Below are positions 14,341 to 23,677 of a DNA stretch of 45,449 nt, in pieces. The first letter of the stretch is position 1. Each line of letters begins with the position of its first letter. The position numbers were made by a program, and so were the translations under genes. This DNA is from an uncultured Pseudomonadota bacterium (GTDB taxonomy: Bacteria; Bdellovibrionota_B; Oligoflexia; Oligoflexales; CAIYRB01), in NCBI GenBank assembly GCA_903928445.1, contig CAIYRB010000197.1, forward strand, positions 1-45,449, given 5' to 3'. The notes under the pieces are model-generated. The model worked only from the letters and a program-made list of their open reading frames with translations, did no database searches and had not been told where the DNA came from.

Positions 14341-16044
14341 ATGAGCTGGAATATGAGTGATGCTGGTCAAAAGATTATCTATTCGATGGTGCGCGTCGCC
14401 AAAACGCAGCGTTCAACCGGCAAGCAAGTGCTGCGCGATATCTCGTTGTCGTACTTCTACGGTGCCAAAATCGGTGTCTTGGGTCTCAACGGTTCGGGTA
14501 AGTCGACGCTGCTGCGGATCATGGCGGGAGTTGACAAGGAGTTTCAAGGCGAAGCTCACCTGACGGAAGGCTACACGGTCGGCTTCCTGCCGCAAGAACC
14601 CGAACTCGACGCAACTAAGACGGTCAAGGAGATCGTGCAAGAGGGTTGCGGCAAAGTCGTGGGCTTGCTCAAGGAGTTCGACGAGATCAACAACAAGCTT
14701 GGCGATGAAAACCTCGATCCAAACGACATGGACAAGCTGATCACCCGTCAGGCTGAAGTCCAAGACAAGCTAGACAGTATGGATGCGTGGAGTCTTGACG
14801 ACAAGTTGAACTTCGCCATGGACGCAATGCGTTGCCCACCGCCTGATCGTTTGGTCGACGGCCTTTCCGGTGGTGAGCGCCGGCGCGTTGCGCTCACCCG
14901 ACTGTTGCTACAGGAACCAGACATCTTACTGCTGGACGAACCGACCAACCACTTGGACGCTGAAAGCGTGCAGTGGCTCGAACGCTTCCTGCAGAGCTAC
15001 AAGGGCACCGTCATTGCCGTCACCCATGACCGCTACTTCCTCGACAATGTCGCCGGCTGGATCCTCGAGCTGGACCGCGGCCACGGGATCCCGTGGAAGG
15101 GCAACTACTCGTCGTGGCTTGAGCAAAAGCAAAAGCGCATGGCCAACGAACAAAAAGCCGACGACAAGCGGGCTAAAACGCTCGAGCGCGAGCTCGAATG
15201 GATTAGGATGAGTCCCAAGGCCCGCCAAGCCAAGAGCAAGGCCCGCATCACCGCCTACGAGACCCTGGCGAATCAAGAGAACGAAAAGACCACCGATGAC
15301 CTGCGCCTGTTTATCCCGCCGGGACCGCGCCTGGGCGATGTCGTCATTCGCTTTGAAAACGTCGCCAAGGAGTATGACGATAAGCTGCTCTACGAAAAGT
15401 TGAACTTTGATCTGCCGCGCGGCGGCATCGTCGGCATCGTCGGCCCCAACGGCGCCGGTAAAACGACCTTGTTTCGTATGATCTGCGGCCAAGAGCAGCC
15501 CAACCAAGGCAAGATCACCATCGGCGAAACCGTTAAGCTCGGCTACATGGAGCAATCGCGACTGTCGCTAGACCCGAATAAAACCGTGTACGACGTCATC
15601 TCCGGTGGCCAGGACGTGGTCAAGCTCGGCCGGCGCGAAGTGAATGGTCGTGCCTTTGTCGGGCGCTTTAACTTTACCGGTCCAGATCAACAAAAGGCGG
15701 TGAGCGAGCTATCGGGCGGTGAGCGCAATCGACTGCAGCTGGCGCTACTCATTCGTGAGGAAGCCAATGTCATCCTGCTCGATGAACCGACCAACGACCT
15801 AGACGTGAACACGCTGCGCGCCCTGGAAGAGGCGCTGGGAGACTTCCCTGGTTGCGCCGTGGTGATTTCCCATGATCGCTGGTTTCTCGACCGGATTGCG
15901 ACGCATATCATGGCGTTTGAAGGCGATAGCCAGATCACGTTATTTGAGGGCAGCTACTCCGATTACGAGAAGAACCGTCGCGAGCGCTTGGGCCGCGATG
16001 CCGACACCCCGCACCGCATCCGCTACGCCAAGCTGAAGCGCTAA
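14341..16044 (+). CDS. ettA: Energy-dependent translational throttle protein EttA (ABC-F ATPase)
   Basis: A cytoplasmic ABC-F protein that binds the ribosomal E site and gates early elongation according to the ATP/ADP ratio. Two ATPase domains lie in tandem: Walker A GLNGSGKST with signature LSGGERRRVAL and Walker B LLLDEPTNHLD, then GPNGAGKTT with LSGGERNRLQL and LLDEPTNDLD. Between them is the ABC-F linker (P-site tRNA interaction motif) in the charged region around residues 255-325. There are no membrane segments. Closely similar to E. coli EttA throughout (for example SYFYGAKIGVLGLNG). AAGGA touches the first ATG, so ATG 14353 (MSDAGQ), which also fits the E. coli start better, may be the true start. 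Confidence 0.95.
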   Translation: MSWNMSDAGQKIIYSMVRVAKTQRSTGKQVLRDISLSYFYGAKIGVLGLNGSGKSTLLRIMAGVDKEFQGEAHLTEGYTVGFLPQEPELDATKTVKEIVQEGCGKVVGLLKEFDEINNKLGDENLDPNDMDKLITRQAEVQDKLDSMDAWSLDDKLNFAMDAMRCPPPDRLVDGLSGGERRRVALTRLLLQEPDILLLDEPTNHLDAESVQWLERFLQSYKGTVIAVTHDRYFLDNVAGWILELDRGHGIPWKGNYSSWLEQKQKRMANEQKADDKRAKTLERELEWIRMSPKARQAKSKARITAYETLANQENEKTTDDLRLFIPPGPRLGDVVIRFENVAKEYDDKLLYEKLNFDLPRGGIVGIVGPNGAGKTTLFRMICGQEQPNQGKITIGETVKLGYMEQSRLSLDPNKTVYDVISGGQDVVKLGRREVNGRAFVGRFNFTGPDQQKAVSELSGGERNRLQLALLIREEANVILLDEPTNDLDVNTLRALEEALGDFPGCAVVISHDRWFLDRIATHIMAFEGDSQITLFEGSYSDYEKNRRERLGRDADTPHRIRYAKLKR

Positions 16045-16064
16045 GGTTAAAGCACCATCATCGT

Positions 16065-16094
16065 CGATCAGACCAATCCCCCATTGGCTGATCG
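16065..16094 (+). terminator. Stem-loop after ettA
   Basis: CGATCAG plus CCAAT (16065-16077, with a one-base bulge at 16072) pairs with ATTGG plus CTGATCG (16083-16094) around a CCCCC loop, a 12-bp stem. No U-run follows, so it may be a transcript-end stabiliser or a factor-dependent terminator. Confidence 0.45.
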
Positions 16095-16163
16095 CGACCT
16101 ATGATACTATTTGAGGGCAATGGACAGTCTTGTCGTTTGACTACTTATTGGGGCCTCCACTCT

Positions 16164-17558
16164 ATGAGCCAACACTCGACGCCTCGTGCCGCCTTCATCT
16201 TGGCACTCGTGTTATTGCCTGTAGCGACTGTGGCCCGCGGCAACGTCGTCGGCGTCGATGCCCAGAACTTCAATGCCATCACCAGCGGCCTCGACTTCGT
16301 CACGGTCCAGTCCTCGCAAACCCTGGCCCCATGCATCTTTAACCTCGGTCTGTTTGGCAACTATGCGCGCAATACCCTGCCCTTGCTGCGCACCAACCAG
16401 GCCACCGGCGATGAGACCCAGCATCACCAGGATGCCGTCACTGGGGCCGATCTGAACGCCGGTTTTGGCCTGATGCGCAACTGGGACATCGGTCTTAGCT
16501 TGCCGCAGATCGTTGCCCAGTCGGTGGAAACCAAGAGCCTCCACGGCGAGTTTGGCCAGAAGGGGAACACCGAGGTCCGCCTTAACTCCAAGTACCGCGT
16601 TTGGGGCCAGCGCGACTATGGGGTGGCCCTGGTCGGCACCCTAAGCATCAACCGCATCACCAATAATCCCTACGCGGGGACCGGAGCCGGGCCGACCAAG
16701 ACGCTGGAGGTTGCCGCCGACACGACGGTGGCACGGGTCCGCATGGGGGTCAATCTCGGCTACCGGCTGCGATCTCCTGGCAGCAAGCTGCCCGAGTTTC
16801 CGATCCAGCCGTTCAAGGACCAGTATATTGCATCAGCGGCGGCGAGCTATCATGTCCGTGCGATCAATACGAAGTTCATCGCCGAGGTCTTTGGCTCAAA
16901 GCCCGTTAAACCCGTCACCGCCGACATCGACCGGACCCAATCCTCCGCCGAGGCTTTGCTTGGAGCCAAGCACGATCTAACCCACAATATCGCCCTGCAC
17001 TTGGGTGGAGGCACGCGGCTGAGCAATGGCGTTGGCTCACCCGATTGGCGGGTCTATGCAGGCGCCAACATGGCCTTTGGGCCGGTTTGCGGCCCAGGCG
17101 ACGAGGATGAGGACAAGCCTAGGCGCAGGAAAAAGCCCGAAGGCAAGCCCGCCGCCCAAGAGCCAGCGGAACAAGCCGAATGGTTGCCCCAAGGCACACC
17201 ACCCAAGCAAGAGACCATCATCCTCAACGACGTCATGTTTGCCTTTGACTCGGACCGAGAGGTGTTGCCAGGCACGAAGCAGCGCATCCGTGAGTTGGTC
17301 GCCTATATGAAGCAGGCGCCGCGCTACAAGACCCTAAGCATCGAGGGCCATACCGACTCCATCGGCTCGGACGCCTACAACCAGAATCTAAGCGAACGCC
17401 GGTCTAACACGATCCGGCGCTACTTGATCGAAGTGCATAAACTCGATCCGCAGACGATCAGCGCCGTCGGCTACGGCGCCTCCCAGCCAATCGCCGACAA
17501 CGGCAACTACCAGGGACGGCAACGCAACCGACGCGTTGAATTTAAGATCGCTCGGTAG
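16164..17558 (+). CDS. OmpA-family outer-membrane protein
   Basis: 464 residues from ATG 16164, just before a clear signal peptide (AAFILALVLLPVATVARG). An in-frame ATG at 16101 would add 21 residues with no ribosome site. Residues about 25-310 are beta-strand-like with many aromatic and glycine residues, probably a barrel. A charged Pro/Lys/Glu linker (about 312-345) follows. The C-terminal ~115 residues are an OmpA/MotB peptidoglycan-binding domain: VMFAFDSDREVL, IEGHTDSIGSDAYNQNLSERR, VGYGASQPIADN, RNRRVEF. The Asp and Arg contacts for diaminopimelate are present. It should tie the outer membrane to the cell wall. Confidence 0.92.
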   Translation: MSQHSTPRAAFILALVLLPVATVARGNVVGVDAQNFNAITSGLDFVTVQSSQTLAPCIFNLGLFGNYARNTLPLLRTNQATGDETQHHQDAVTGADLNAGFGLMRNWDIGLSLPQIVAQSVETKSLHGEFGQKGNTEVRLNSKYRVWGQRDYGVALVGTLSINRITNNPYAGTGAGPTKTLEVAADTTVARVRMGVNLGYRLRSPGSKLPEFPIQPFKDQYIASAAASYHVRAINTKFIAEVFGSKPVKPVTADIDRTQSSAEALLGAKHDLTHNIALHLGGGTRLSNGVGSPDWRVYAGANMAFGPVCGPGDEDEDKPRRRKKPEGKPAAQEPAEQAEWLPQGTPPKQETIILNDVMFAFDSDREVLPGTKQRIRELVAYMKQAPRYKTLSIEGHTDSIGSDAYNQNLSERRSNTIRRYLIEVHKLDPQTISAVGYGASQPIADNGNYQGRQRNRRVEFKIAR

Positions 17559-17568
17559 GCCTTCCTGT

Positions 17569-20061
17569 TTACCGTCCAGTGCGCCGGCACTCGTCGGCTT
17601 TGACGATGGCCCAGTCGGGATCGTGCAAGCTGTGGGTGGTCTGCTTACTACCGCAGCTTTGCAGGTTGGTGACATAGACTTCAAGGGTTGAGCCCTTTTG
17701 AAAGTGCAGCATCAACGTTGGCTGGGCCGTGCTGTCGTCAAATTCCACCGGCTTTTCCTGCGTTCCATTGGGGTGGTGAATTTCAATGCGAACGTGGTGA
17801 CTGCAGTTACTGATCTTAGACGTCGTGAAGGGGACGGTTTGGCAACGCTCCGAAACCACTTCGGTCCCATAAACCGAGAAGTCGCCTTGGTCGGTACAGG
17901 CGGTAAAGTCGTTGAAATCGCCGTCACGATTGCCAATCGGTGCATCTTCGAAATTGATGCCAACCTTGGTCGAGCGCTTGCAAGAGGACTTGACATAGAC
18001 CTGCACCGAAGCCGCGACCGTTCCACCGCTGGCGGTCTTACACGTCACCGTGTACTTGGTGTCATTGCTGATCGAACGGAGGCTTGAACCGTAGGTAGCG
18101 ACGACCGCACCGTCGTCAAAAGTACAGCTCACCGTGTTGACCGAGGTCCAGACCAACTGCACCGCCGGGGAGTTTTGCGTAATGTAGAGAGGCCCGGTGC
18201 TGCCGTTGGCCTTCAGCGTCACCGAGGCATTGCTGCTGTCCGGCACCACGTGCACCGGCACTTTAGCCGTCGATTGGTTCCCACCTGCATCGACGCAGGT
18301 GAGAGCGACCGTAAGGTCCGCAGTCACCGCAGCTGACGTGCGTGTGCCGGCCAAGCCCGGCCAGTTAAATGGAGCGACACTGCACTGCGTCGCCTCCGAC
18401 GAGGCCCAGGCGACCACGAGCGGCGTGCCCGTCATGACGGTGATTGGAGCCATGGAACCGTTGACCGTGAGGATCGTCCTCAAGGTTGGCGCGGCCGGTG
18501 CAACGACGACATTCGCCGCCGCAGTGCCAAATGGACCGGTACACAGCACACCGTAAGACTGCACAGCCGTGATCGGTCCGACGCTTTGGGTGCCGACAAT
18601 CCCGCCGTAATGTCCAGGAGTCACGACGCAAGTACTCGCACCCGTTGAAGTCCAGGCGAGATCCACCATGCTGCCGGACGGCACCGTGACGATCCCTGCG
18701 CTTTGGCCATTGGCGGTGAGCGTTGCGGTCGGTGGCACCACTGCTGGCATGACACTGACACTATCGGTGCCTTGCCCACCGGCATTTTTACACGTCAAGG
18801 TGTAGGTGACGGCCTCGATCGTGGCATTGGCCGCAATCTCACCGGTGTCAGCTAAGACCCCAGCCTTGCCGGAGTTTGGACTAAGACTACAGGAGGTCAC
18901 CGCGTTTGGATTGGTCCATGTAATGTCCAGGGGAGCACCGGCTGCTGCGACGAGTGGACCATCGCTGCCGTTGATCTTCAAATCTGGGGTCGGAGCCGGC
19001 ATGAGGCCGACGTTGACGGCAATCGCGCTGATCACCGACTGATTGCCACCGGAGCAGGTCAAATAGTAGAGGACTGAGGCGGTTAATTTATCGGTGGTCA
19101 ATTGGCCGGCTAAATGATTGTCATTGAGTGGTGCTAAGACGCAGCTTGACGCACCCGACGAGGTCCAGCTCAAATCGACGCTGGTATTATAGGGAATGTA
19201 GATCGACGACGCCGTGCCATTGGCCTTCAACTGGGCGGTCACGGAGGTTTGTCCCGCTGGGTTGACACTGACGACGCTGGTCATCGTGCCACCAGGCCCC
19301 GTACAGGTGACGCTGTACATTAAAGGCGTTGCCGGCATCACCTTCACGATGCTGCCAGACGTGCCGGTGCTTCCGGCTTTCCCCTCTGCCGGCGACAAGC
19401 TGCAGCTGTCGGCATTAGAGCTCGTCCAAGCAATCGTGACATTGTCCCCAGGCTTCGCCGTTTGGGTGCCTGGAGCGCCGTTCGCCGTGATGGATGTGGT
19501 TGGTGCGGCCGGCGGTGCGACGACGACGTGGATGGTCGTCGTCGTTGTGCCACTCGGAGTCTGACAGTTCAGGGTGTAGGCTTGAGTCGCGGTAGCTTGG
19601 ACCTGTGCCGTCGACTTAGTCCCTGTGGCGTTTAATGGTTGGACGACGCATTGGGTCGCAGTGGGCGCGTCCCAAGTGATGGTGACCGGTGTGTTTGGTG
19701 CGACGGTGATGTCACCGGTCGAACCGTTAGCCTTGAGCGCCGGGGCGCCGTCGGCACTGTCCGTGCTGCCGTTGCCGCTGCCGTTGCCATGGCCATTGCC
19801 GTTGCCATTGCCGGTGCCGGTGCCGGTGCCGGTGCCGGTGGCACTACTGCCGTCGCCATTTGTCGCGTATGGATTACCCTCCGTGCTGTCGCCACTGCCA
19901 GGGGTACCTTTGGTGGCATCACGGGATGCAGCACCAGAAGTACGACCATCGACCGAGCCAGCCGTCTTAAAGCTTGCTGCCTTACAGCCCAGAACTAGGG
20001 CCGCGCCTAAGCCTAGGGCAAACCACTGTGTGTGACGCGGTGCAGTGCGGGTCAAAGCCAT
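17569..20061 (-). CDS. Large lipoprotein with seven Ig-like modules and a DUF4114-like C-terminus
   Basis: 830 residues from ATG 20061, which has GGAGGA 7 bases upstream. The signal peptide ends LVLGC (Cys26 lipidated). A low-complexity Gly/Thr/Asn linker follows. From about residue 95 to 690 there are seven modules of 80-90 residues, each with an xANGSxG start, a WTS or WDA strand, a Cys, and a second Cys in a YxLTC-like strand. The spacing suggests one disulphide per Ig fold. The C-terminal ~135 residues include FEDAPIGNRDGDFND, which resembles the Asp-rich DUF4114 signature and may bind calcium. Probably a surface or periplasmic adhesion or scaffold protein. Convergent with the OmpA-family gene (10-base gap). 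Confidence 0.82.
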   Translation of the reverse strand: MALTRTAPRHTQWFALGLGAALVLGCKAASFKTAGSVDGRTSGAASRDATKGTPGSGDSTEGNPYATNGDGSSATGTGTGTGTGNGNGNGHGNGSGNGSTDSADGAPALKANGSTGDITVAPNTPVTITWDAPTATQCVVQPLNATGTKSTAQVQATATQAYTLNCQTPSGTTTTTIHVVVAPPAAPTTSITANGAPGTQTAKPGDNVTIAWTSSNADSCSLSPAEGKAGSTGTSGSIVKVMPATPLMYSVTCTGPGGTMTSVVSVNPAGQTSVTAQLKANGTASSIYIPYNTSVDLSWTSSGASSCVLAPLNDNHLAGQLTTDKLTASVLYYLTCSGGNQSVISAIAVNVGLMPAPTPDLKINGSDGPLVAAAGAPLDITWTNPNAVTSCSLSPNSGKAGVLADTGEIAANATIEAVTYTLTCKNAGGQGTDSVSVMPAVVPPTATLTANGQSAGIVTVPSGSMVDLAWTSTGASTCVVTPGHYGGIVGTQSVGPITAVQSYGVLCTGPFGTAAANVVVAPAAPTLRTILTVNGSMAPITVMTGTPLVVAWASSEATQCSVAPFNWPGLAGTRTSAAVTADLTVALTCVDAGGNQSTAKVPVHVVPDSSNASVTLKANGSTGPLYITQNSPAVQLVWTSVNTVSCTFDDGAVVATYGSSLRSISNDTKYTVTCKTASGGTVAASVQVYVKSSCKRSTKVGINFEDAPIGNRDGDFNDFTACTDQGDFSVYGTEVVSERCQTVPFTTSKISNCSHHVRIEIHHPNGTQEKPVEFDDSTAQPTLMLHFQKGSTLEVYVTNLQSCGSKQTTHSLHDPDWAIVKADECRRTGR
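19766..19842. repeat. 6-base simple repeat within the Ig-lipoprotein gene
   Basis: A run of CCGTTG, CCATTG and CCGGTG-type hexamers, with CCGGTG repeated perfectly about five times in the right half. It encodes the alternating Gly-Thr and Gly-Asn linker. Units are multiples of three, so length changes keep the frame. Confidence 0.75.
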
Positions 20062-20204
20062 CCCGAGGTCCTCCAATAAATCGACTGACGTAGCCAACCA
20101 TGGGGGGCTTATCGGCGCGACGGCGCGAAAACTTGCGCACTTTTTTCTCAGGTTCTTCTAATATATTGTTTATATAGGCTAAAATACTGCGAGCCAGGCC
20201 GGAT

Positions 20205-21707
20205 TTACCAGGACCCTTGGGTCCATCCGTCGAGCGGTTTGGTGATGGCTTGGACCATCCGACCAAAGACGTCGGTAAAGTAACCTAGACGCAGCGAGAT
20301 ATCGGTCCAGTGCTGAACGCTAACGCCGTTGGCGGCAATGGGTGCGCTGGTAAACCTTGCGTCGTAGACGAGTTGGATAAAGATGTCGCGCGAGGTAAAG
20401 ACGGTCCAGCTGACCTCCCTGGTCCCGGTCCACAGGAGTTGCAATCGGGGCTTATCATGGTAGGTCCAGGTGGGCATTGGACCGGCCGACACGGCGACGC
20501 CGACGGTTCCTGCGGGGGTGTAAACCGACAATTCGGCATTGTAGGGAAAGTTGATAAAGATCGTTTGGTAGCGGACCGTATCCTGGCGCGACGGCGTCTT
20601 GGCCTCGACGCTCCAAAAATTGACGTCCAAAGTTGGGTAAAAGCGTAGCGACGCGTCCCATTCATCAAATCCCATCGGATGATCCAGAGTCCCTAGCGCC
20701 AAGCTGGTGATCACACGCGGCAGCATCCCGTGTTCGTGGGTCGCAGTGACCGGAGCACCGGTCGCGGTATCACGCATGAACCGTTCGGACCTACTGGTGC
20801 CGTACATGATCGTATTGGGCACCAAAGAGAAGCTGTAGAGCAGCCAAAAATTGCGGTCCTTTTGCAAGATGGTTTTGGCCAGCTGTGGCTCCAGCTTAAT
20901 CGCTGGATCTGGACGACGTTCGAGCGAATGCAGGTCGATGACCTCGGCCTCCAACTGCGGCGTGCCACGGCGCACTTCATCGCGCAAGATCACCAAGTGA
21001 TCGGCCTTGGATTCATAGCCAAGGATGTTGGCCTGACTGCGATTGAGTTTGGTAAAGGTCGCCGCATTGAGGTTGGTGATATTGAGATAATTAAACACCC
21101 TGGTGCTCACCTCGGCGCTGACGAAATGCCCGCAAAACCCAGGCTCACGACTCTTCGCTTGGATCCATACCGCAGCCAGGCGCTCTGAGACGGCGAAGTC
21201 AGCATGGCCCGGCGGCGCGATCAGGTAAGTCGGGCACAGCCGTGGACGAGGCTTTGGCACCTTTTCCGTGATCTTTGGCAGCGGCAAGACGCTATGACAG
21301 TCGAACGCCGCGCCATCTAAAACATCGATGGCAAGGGCGGCGAGGCCCAGGGGCGGTGAGGCCAAGGCGAGCAGCCCATTGCACAAGCCACTCGTGACCC
21401 ACCTGGGCTCGCACTGGACCTCGCCTTTGGCCAAGGTCAGCTTGGACTTTGGATCGACCAACTCGATTTGGTGCGTGCGCCCACGGCGCATGCGAATAAA
21501 ATCGGGTGCAAAAAAATTCGGCTCGCCGTCGAGCTTGACCAAAACCGGGTCGGCCGGCGTCTTGACACTGACGATTTCGTGCAGGCCGCTAAGGGTGCCG
21601 CATCCTGAGAGGATCACAGTGAGAATGAGCCAGCGCAAGAAATTAGGTGGCAGAATGGCTGAGCGGATGACCATGGTGCTTCGTGTTGTGAGGTACGAGA
21701 TGGCCAA
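20205..21707 (-). CDS. Lipoprotein with a PEGA-like N-terminal region, function unknown
   Basis: 500 residues. A hydrophobic N-terminus ends in a lipobox (VILSGC). The first ~110 mature residues resemble the small beta domain seen in many lipoproteins (VSVKTPADPVLVKLDG, then RRGRTHQIELVD, then a Gly/Ala/Leu-rich GLAALAIDVLDGA stretch). The following ~350 residues have no motif I know; the end is strand-rich with Trp and Tyr. Two starts are possible, 21707 and ATG 21674 (MVIRSA); neither has a strong ribosome site. It lies upstream of the Ig-module lipoprotein gene on the same strand, separated by 143 AT-rich bases, so they may have separate promoters. Confidence 0.65.
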   Translation of the reverse strand: MAISYLTTRSTMVIRSAILPPNFLRWLILTVILSGCGTLSGLHEIVSVKTPADPVLVKLDGEPNFFAPDFIRMRRGRTHQIELVDPKSKLTLAKGEVQCEPRWVTSGLCNGLLALASPPLGLAALAIDVLDGAAFDCHSVLPLPKITEKVPKPRPRLCPTYLIAPPGHADFAVSERLAAVWIQAKSREPGFCGHFVSAEVSTRVFNYLNITNLNAATFTKLNRSQANILGYESKADHLVILRDEVRRGTPQLEAEVIDLHSLERRPDPAIKLEPQLAKTILQKDRNFWLLYSFSLVPNTIMYGTSRSERFMRDTATGAPVTATHEHGMLPRVITSLALGTLDHPMGFDEWDASLRFYPTLDVNFWSVEAKTPSRQDTVRYQTIFINFPYNAELSVYTPAGTVGVAVSAGPMPTWTYHDKPRLQLLWTGTREVSWTVFTSRDIFIQLVYDARFTSAPIAANGVSVQHWTDISLRLGYFTDVFGRMVQAITKPLDGWTQGSW

Positions 21708-21933
21708 GAGTATAAATATCAGCCAGATGGGTCAAGCATGCAGGACCGCAGATGGTACATTCATGAAAACGCGGTCCAGAAAATTCAATGAGTTGCTGGA
21801 AGTGCCTGACCCCATTCTGAGGTAGGCTAAAGAATTTTGCTGACGTACCGAAGACAAAGGACACTCACCCCATTTGCAGTGCTAAAGGCTTCAGACCGTA
21901 GTGCTTTCTCTTCTCTGTGAGGCTATTTCGTCC

Positions 21934-22155
21934 ATGAGCCATGACCCGAGAAATCCCCCATCAAATGGCCGACCTACCTCGGGCGCACGACCAGGTTTAA
22001 GGCTGGTGCGCGACCCCGAGGTAGCGCCGCCTGTCGAGGTCGCGACGGCGCCTTCGACTGAAGTCAAAGCGGTCAGGCGCAGTCCTTTTCTTGATTTTAT
22101 GAATGCCTATGCCGATGCCGTGGATCAGCAAGTCAAAGTGCTATTGGAACTCTAG
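21934..22155 (+). CDS. Small hypothetical protein
   Basis: 73 residues from ATG 21934, within a frame that could start earlier at GTG 21901. It is hydrophilic and Pro/Arg-rich in the first half and ends in an amphipathic helix (FLDFMNAYADAVDQQVKVLLEL). No motif is recognised, and the ribosome site (GAGG) is far from the start. The codon choice looks like that of neighbouring genes. It ends 20 bases from the convergent pyrE stop. Confidence 0.4.
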   Translation: MSHDPRNPPSNGRPTSGARPGLRLVRDPEVAPPVEVATAPSTEVKAVRRSPFLDFMNAYADAVDQQVKVLLEL

Positions 22156-22175
22156 GGGCGTCACTGTTCCCGCAC

Positions 22176-22850
22176 CTACGGGTCGGTTGAGCCGGCATAG
22201 GTCGCCAGGTAGCCGTCGATCCTTTGTTTGGTTGCCGCGTCGATCCACACCTTGCCCAAGACCTCGCGCTGAACCAAGCGCTCGACCACCTCGTGGATCG
22301 TCACCAGGCTGACCACGGGAATCTTCCAGCGGTTTGCAACCTCGCTGCGAGCCGACTGAGCGCCGCTCCCGCGCTCTTGGCGATCGACGCCGACGATGGC
22401 GCCGACGACCTCGACGTTGTATGTCGCCAGTAAGGGCATGATCTCACCAAAGCTGGTCCCGCCGGTGATCACGTCTTCAACCACCACCACCTTTTCGCCG
22501 CCCCGATATAATCTACCAACCAGGTTGCCACCCTCCCCGTGGTCTTTGGCCTCCTTGCGATTAAACGTATAGGAGATGTCCCGCCCAAGGCGCTGGGTCA
22601 GCTGGTAGGACGTCAAGACAGCCAGGGGAATGCCCTTATAGGCTGGGCCAAACAGGTTTTGTACGGTGGCGCCGAAGTGTTCGGCAATCGCCTCGGCATA
22701 GAGGGCCGAAACGGCGCCGAGACGCTCCCCCGAGTCGATGTGCCCGGTGTTGAAAAAGTAGGGCGATAGGCGGCCCGACTTGGTTTTAAACTCGCCAAAC
22801 TGCAGCGCTCCACTGCGCAGCAGCCATTCGATATAACGCTCCTTGATCAC
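22176..22850 (-). CDS. pyrE: Orotate phosphoribosyltransferase
   Basis: Makes orotidine 5'-phosphate from orotate and PRPP in pyrimidine synthesis. From GTG 22850 it has 224 residues. The PRPP-binding motif VVVVEDVITGGTS is at 121-133, the flexible catalytic loop RKEAKDHGEGG at about 98-108, and FGPAYKGIPLA precedes it. It is the E. coli-like long form (FGEFKTKSGRLSPYFFN at the start). GTG 22850 is preferred to TTG 22862 because GGAG lies 6 bases upstream of it. The gene begins 20 bases after the batE stop on the same strand, so it is probably the last gene of the Bat transcript. Confidence 0.95.
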   Translation of the reverse strand: MIKERYIEWLLRSGALQFGEFKTKSGRLSPYFFNTGHIDSGERLGAVSALYAEAIAEHFGATVQNLFGPAYKGIPLAVLTSYQLTQRLGRDISYTFNRKEAKDHGEGGNLVGRLYRGGEKVVVVEDVITGGTSFGEIMPLLATYNVEVVGAIVGVDRQERGSGAQSARSEVANRWKIPVVSLVTIHEVVERLVQREVLGKVWIDAATKQRIDGYLATYAGSTDP

Positions 22851-22870
22851 AACACGCTCCAACTGTCGGA

Positions 22871-23677
22871 CTAGAGTGGGCCAAATAACCGTACTTGGTT
22901 ATCAGCAACCCACCCCTGTTTGCCATCGGAGAGTTTCACCCGGTAGTAACCGCCCGCGGCACGCTCGGTGATTAGCACCGGGGCGCCTTCCTGTAGGGCA
23001 AAGAGCTGGGTGTTTTGCTTGCCAGGTCCGGAATAGATCTTGGCTTCGGCTTGAACGACCGCGCCCCATGCATCCGGCATCGCCTGCCGGGTCAGAAAGG
23101 CCGCGAGCGCTGCAATGGGCAGGACGACGCTCAGTGCCACGCTCAGTCGCCAGCGTTGCAGCGCTGGCCTGAGGGCGGTCAGTAGTAGCGCGGTGCCCCA
23201 GAGGGCAGCCAGTAGCGACGCTGTCCAGGCTAGCTCCAGCTCGGAAAAGTGCTCGAGCCAGGCCGCGACATGGCCGGTCGTCGTCGCCGGAAGCTGCGCC
23301 TCAAGCTTGTCGTGGACCTTACCTAGGACAAAGCGCAGATTGGCAGCGTTGTCTGGGTCTCGCGGTAGGTAGCGTCTGGCACCGAGAAATGCCGCGACGC
23401 TGTCGCCAAGGCGGCCAGCCCGAAAATAGGCCACGCCGAGGTTGTAAAAGAGGTGGCCGTTGACGATCCCCTGCCCTAGCAACTGTTCGTAATCCTGAGT
23501 GGCCTTGATTAGGTCACCTGCATCGAACGCTTGGTTGGCGCTCGAGGCCAAGGCGTTAGGGTCGCCATTCGTGGCTAAAGGCATGGTTTGGGCTGTGGTC
23601 TGGGTCGTCGTTAACCAGGCGAGGCAACTCGCCAGGAGGCTGCAGCGCAGGACATTGGTCAGCTTAGTGGTCATCAT
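22871..23677 (-). CDS. batE: BatE: TPR, membrane and SH3 protein
   Basis: 268 residues. A signal peptide (about 1-30) is followed by two to three TPR-like helices (about 40-115, ATQDYEQLLGQG and LFYNLGVAYFRAGRLGDSVAAFLGARR). Two hydrophobic segments (about 152-172 and 183-203) and a C-terminal bacterial SH3 domain (about 210-268, AKIYSGPGKQNTQLFALQEG through GKQGWV) complete it. This is the BatE layout of the Bat aerotolerance operon. Its start ATG overlaps the batD stop (ATGA), which indicates translational coupling. It probably contacts the VWA proteins or peptidoglycan from the periplasm. Confidence 0.88.
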   Translation of the reverse strand: MMTTKLTNVLRCSLLASCLAWLTTTQTTAQTMPLATNGDPNALASSANQAFDAGDLIKATQDYEQLLGQGIVNGHLFYNLGVAYFRAGRLGDSVAAFLGARRYLPRDPDNAANLRFVLGKVHDKLEAQLPATTTGHVAAWLEHFSELELAWTASLLAALWGTALLLTALRPALQRWRLSVALSVVLPIAALAAFLTRQAMPDAWGAVVQAEAKIYSGPGKQNTQLFALQEGAPVLITERAAGGYYRVKLSDGKQGWVADNQVRLFGPL

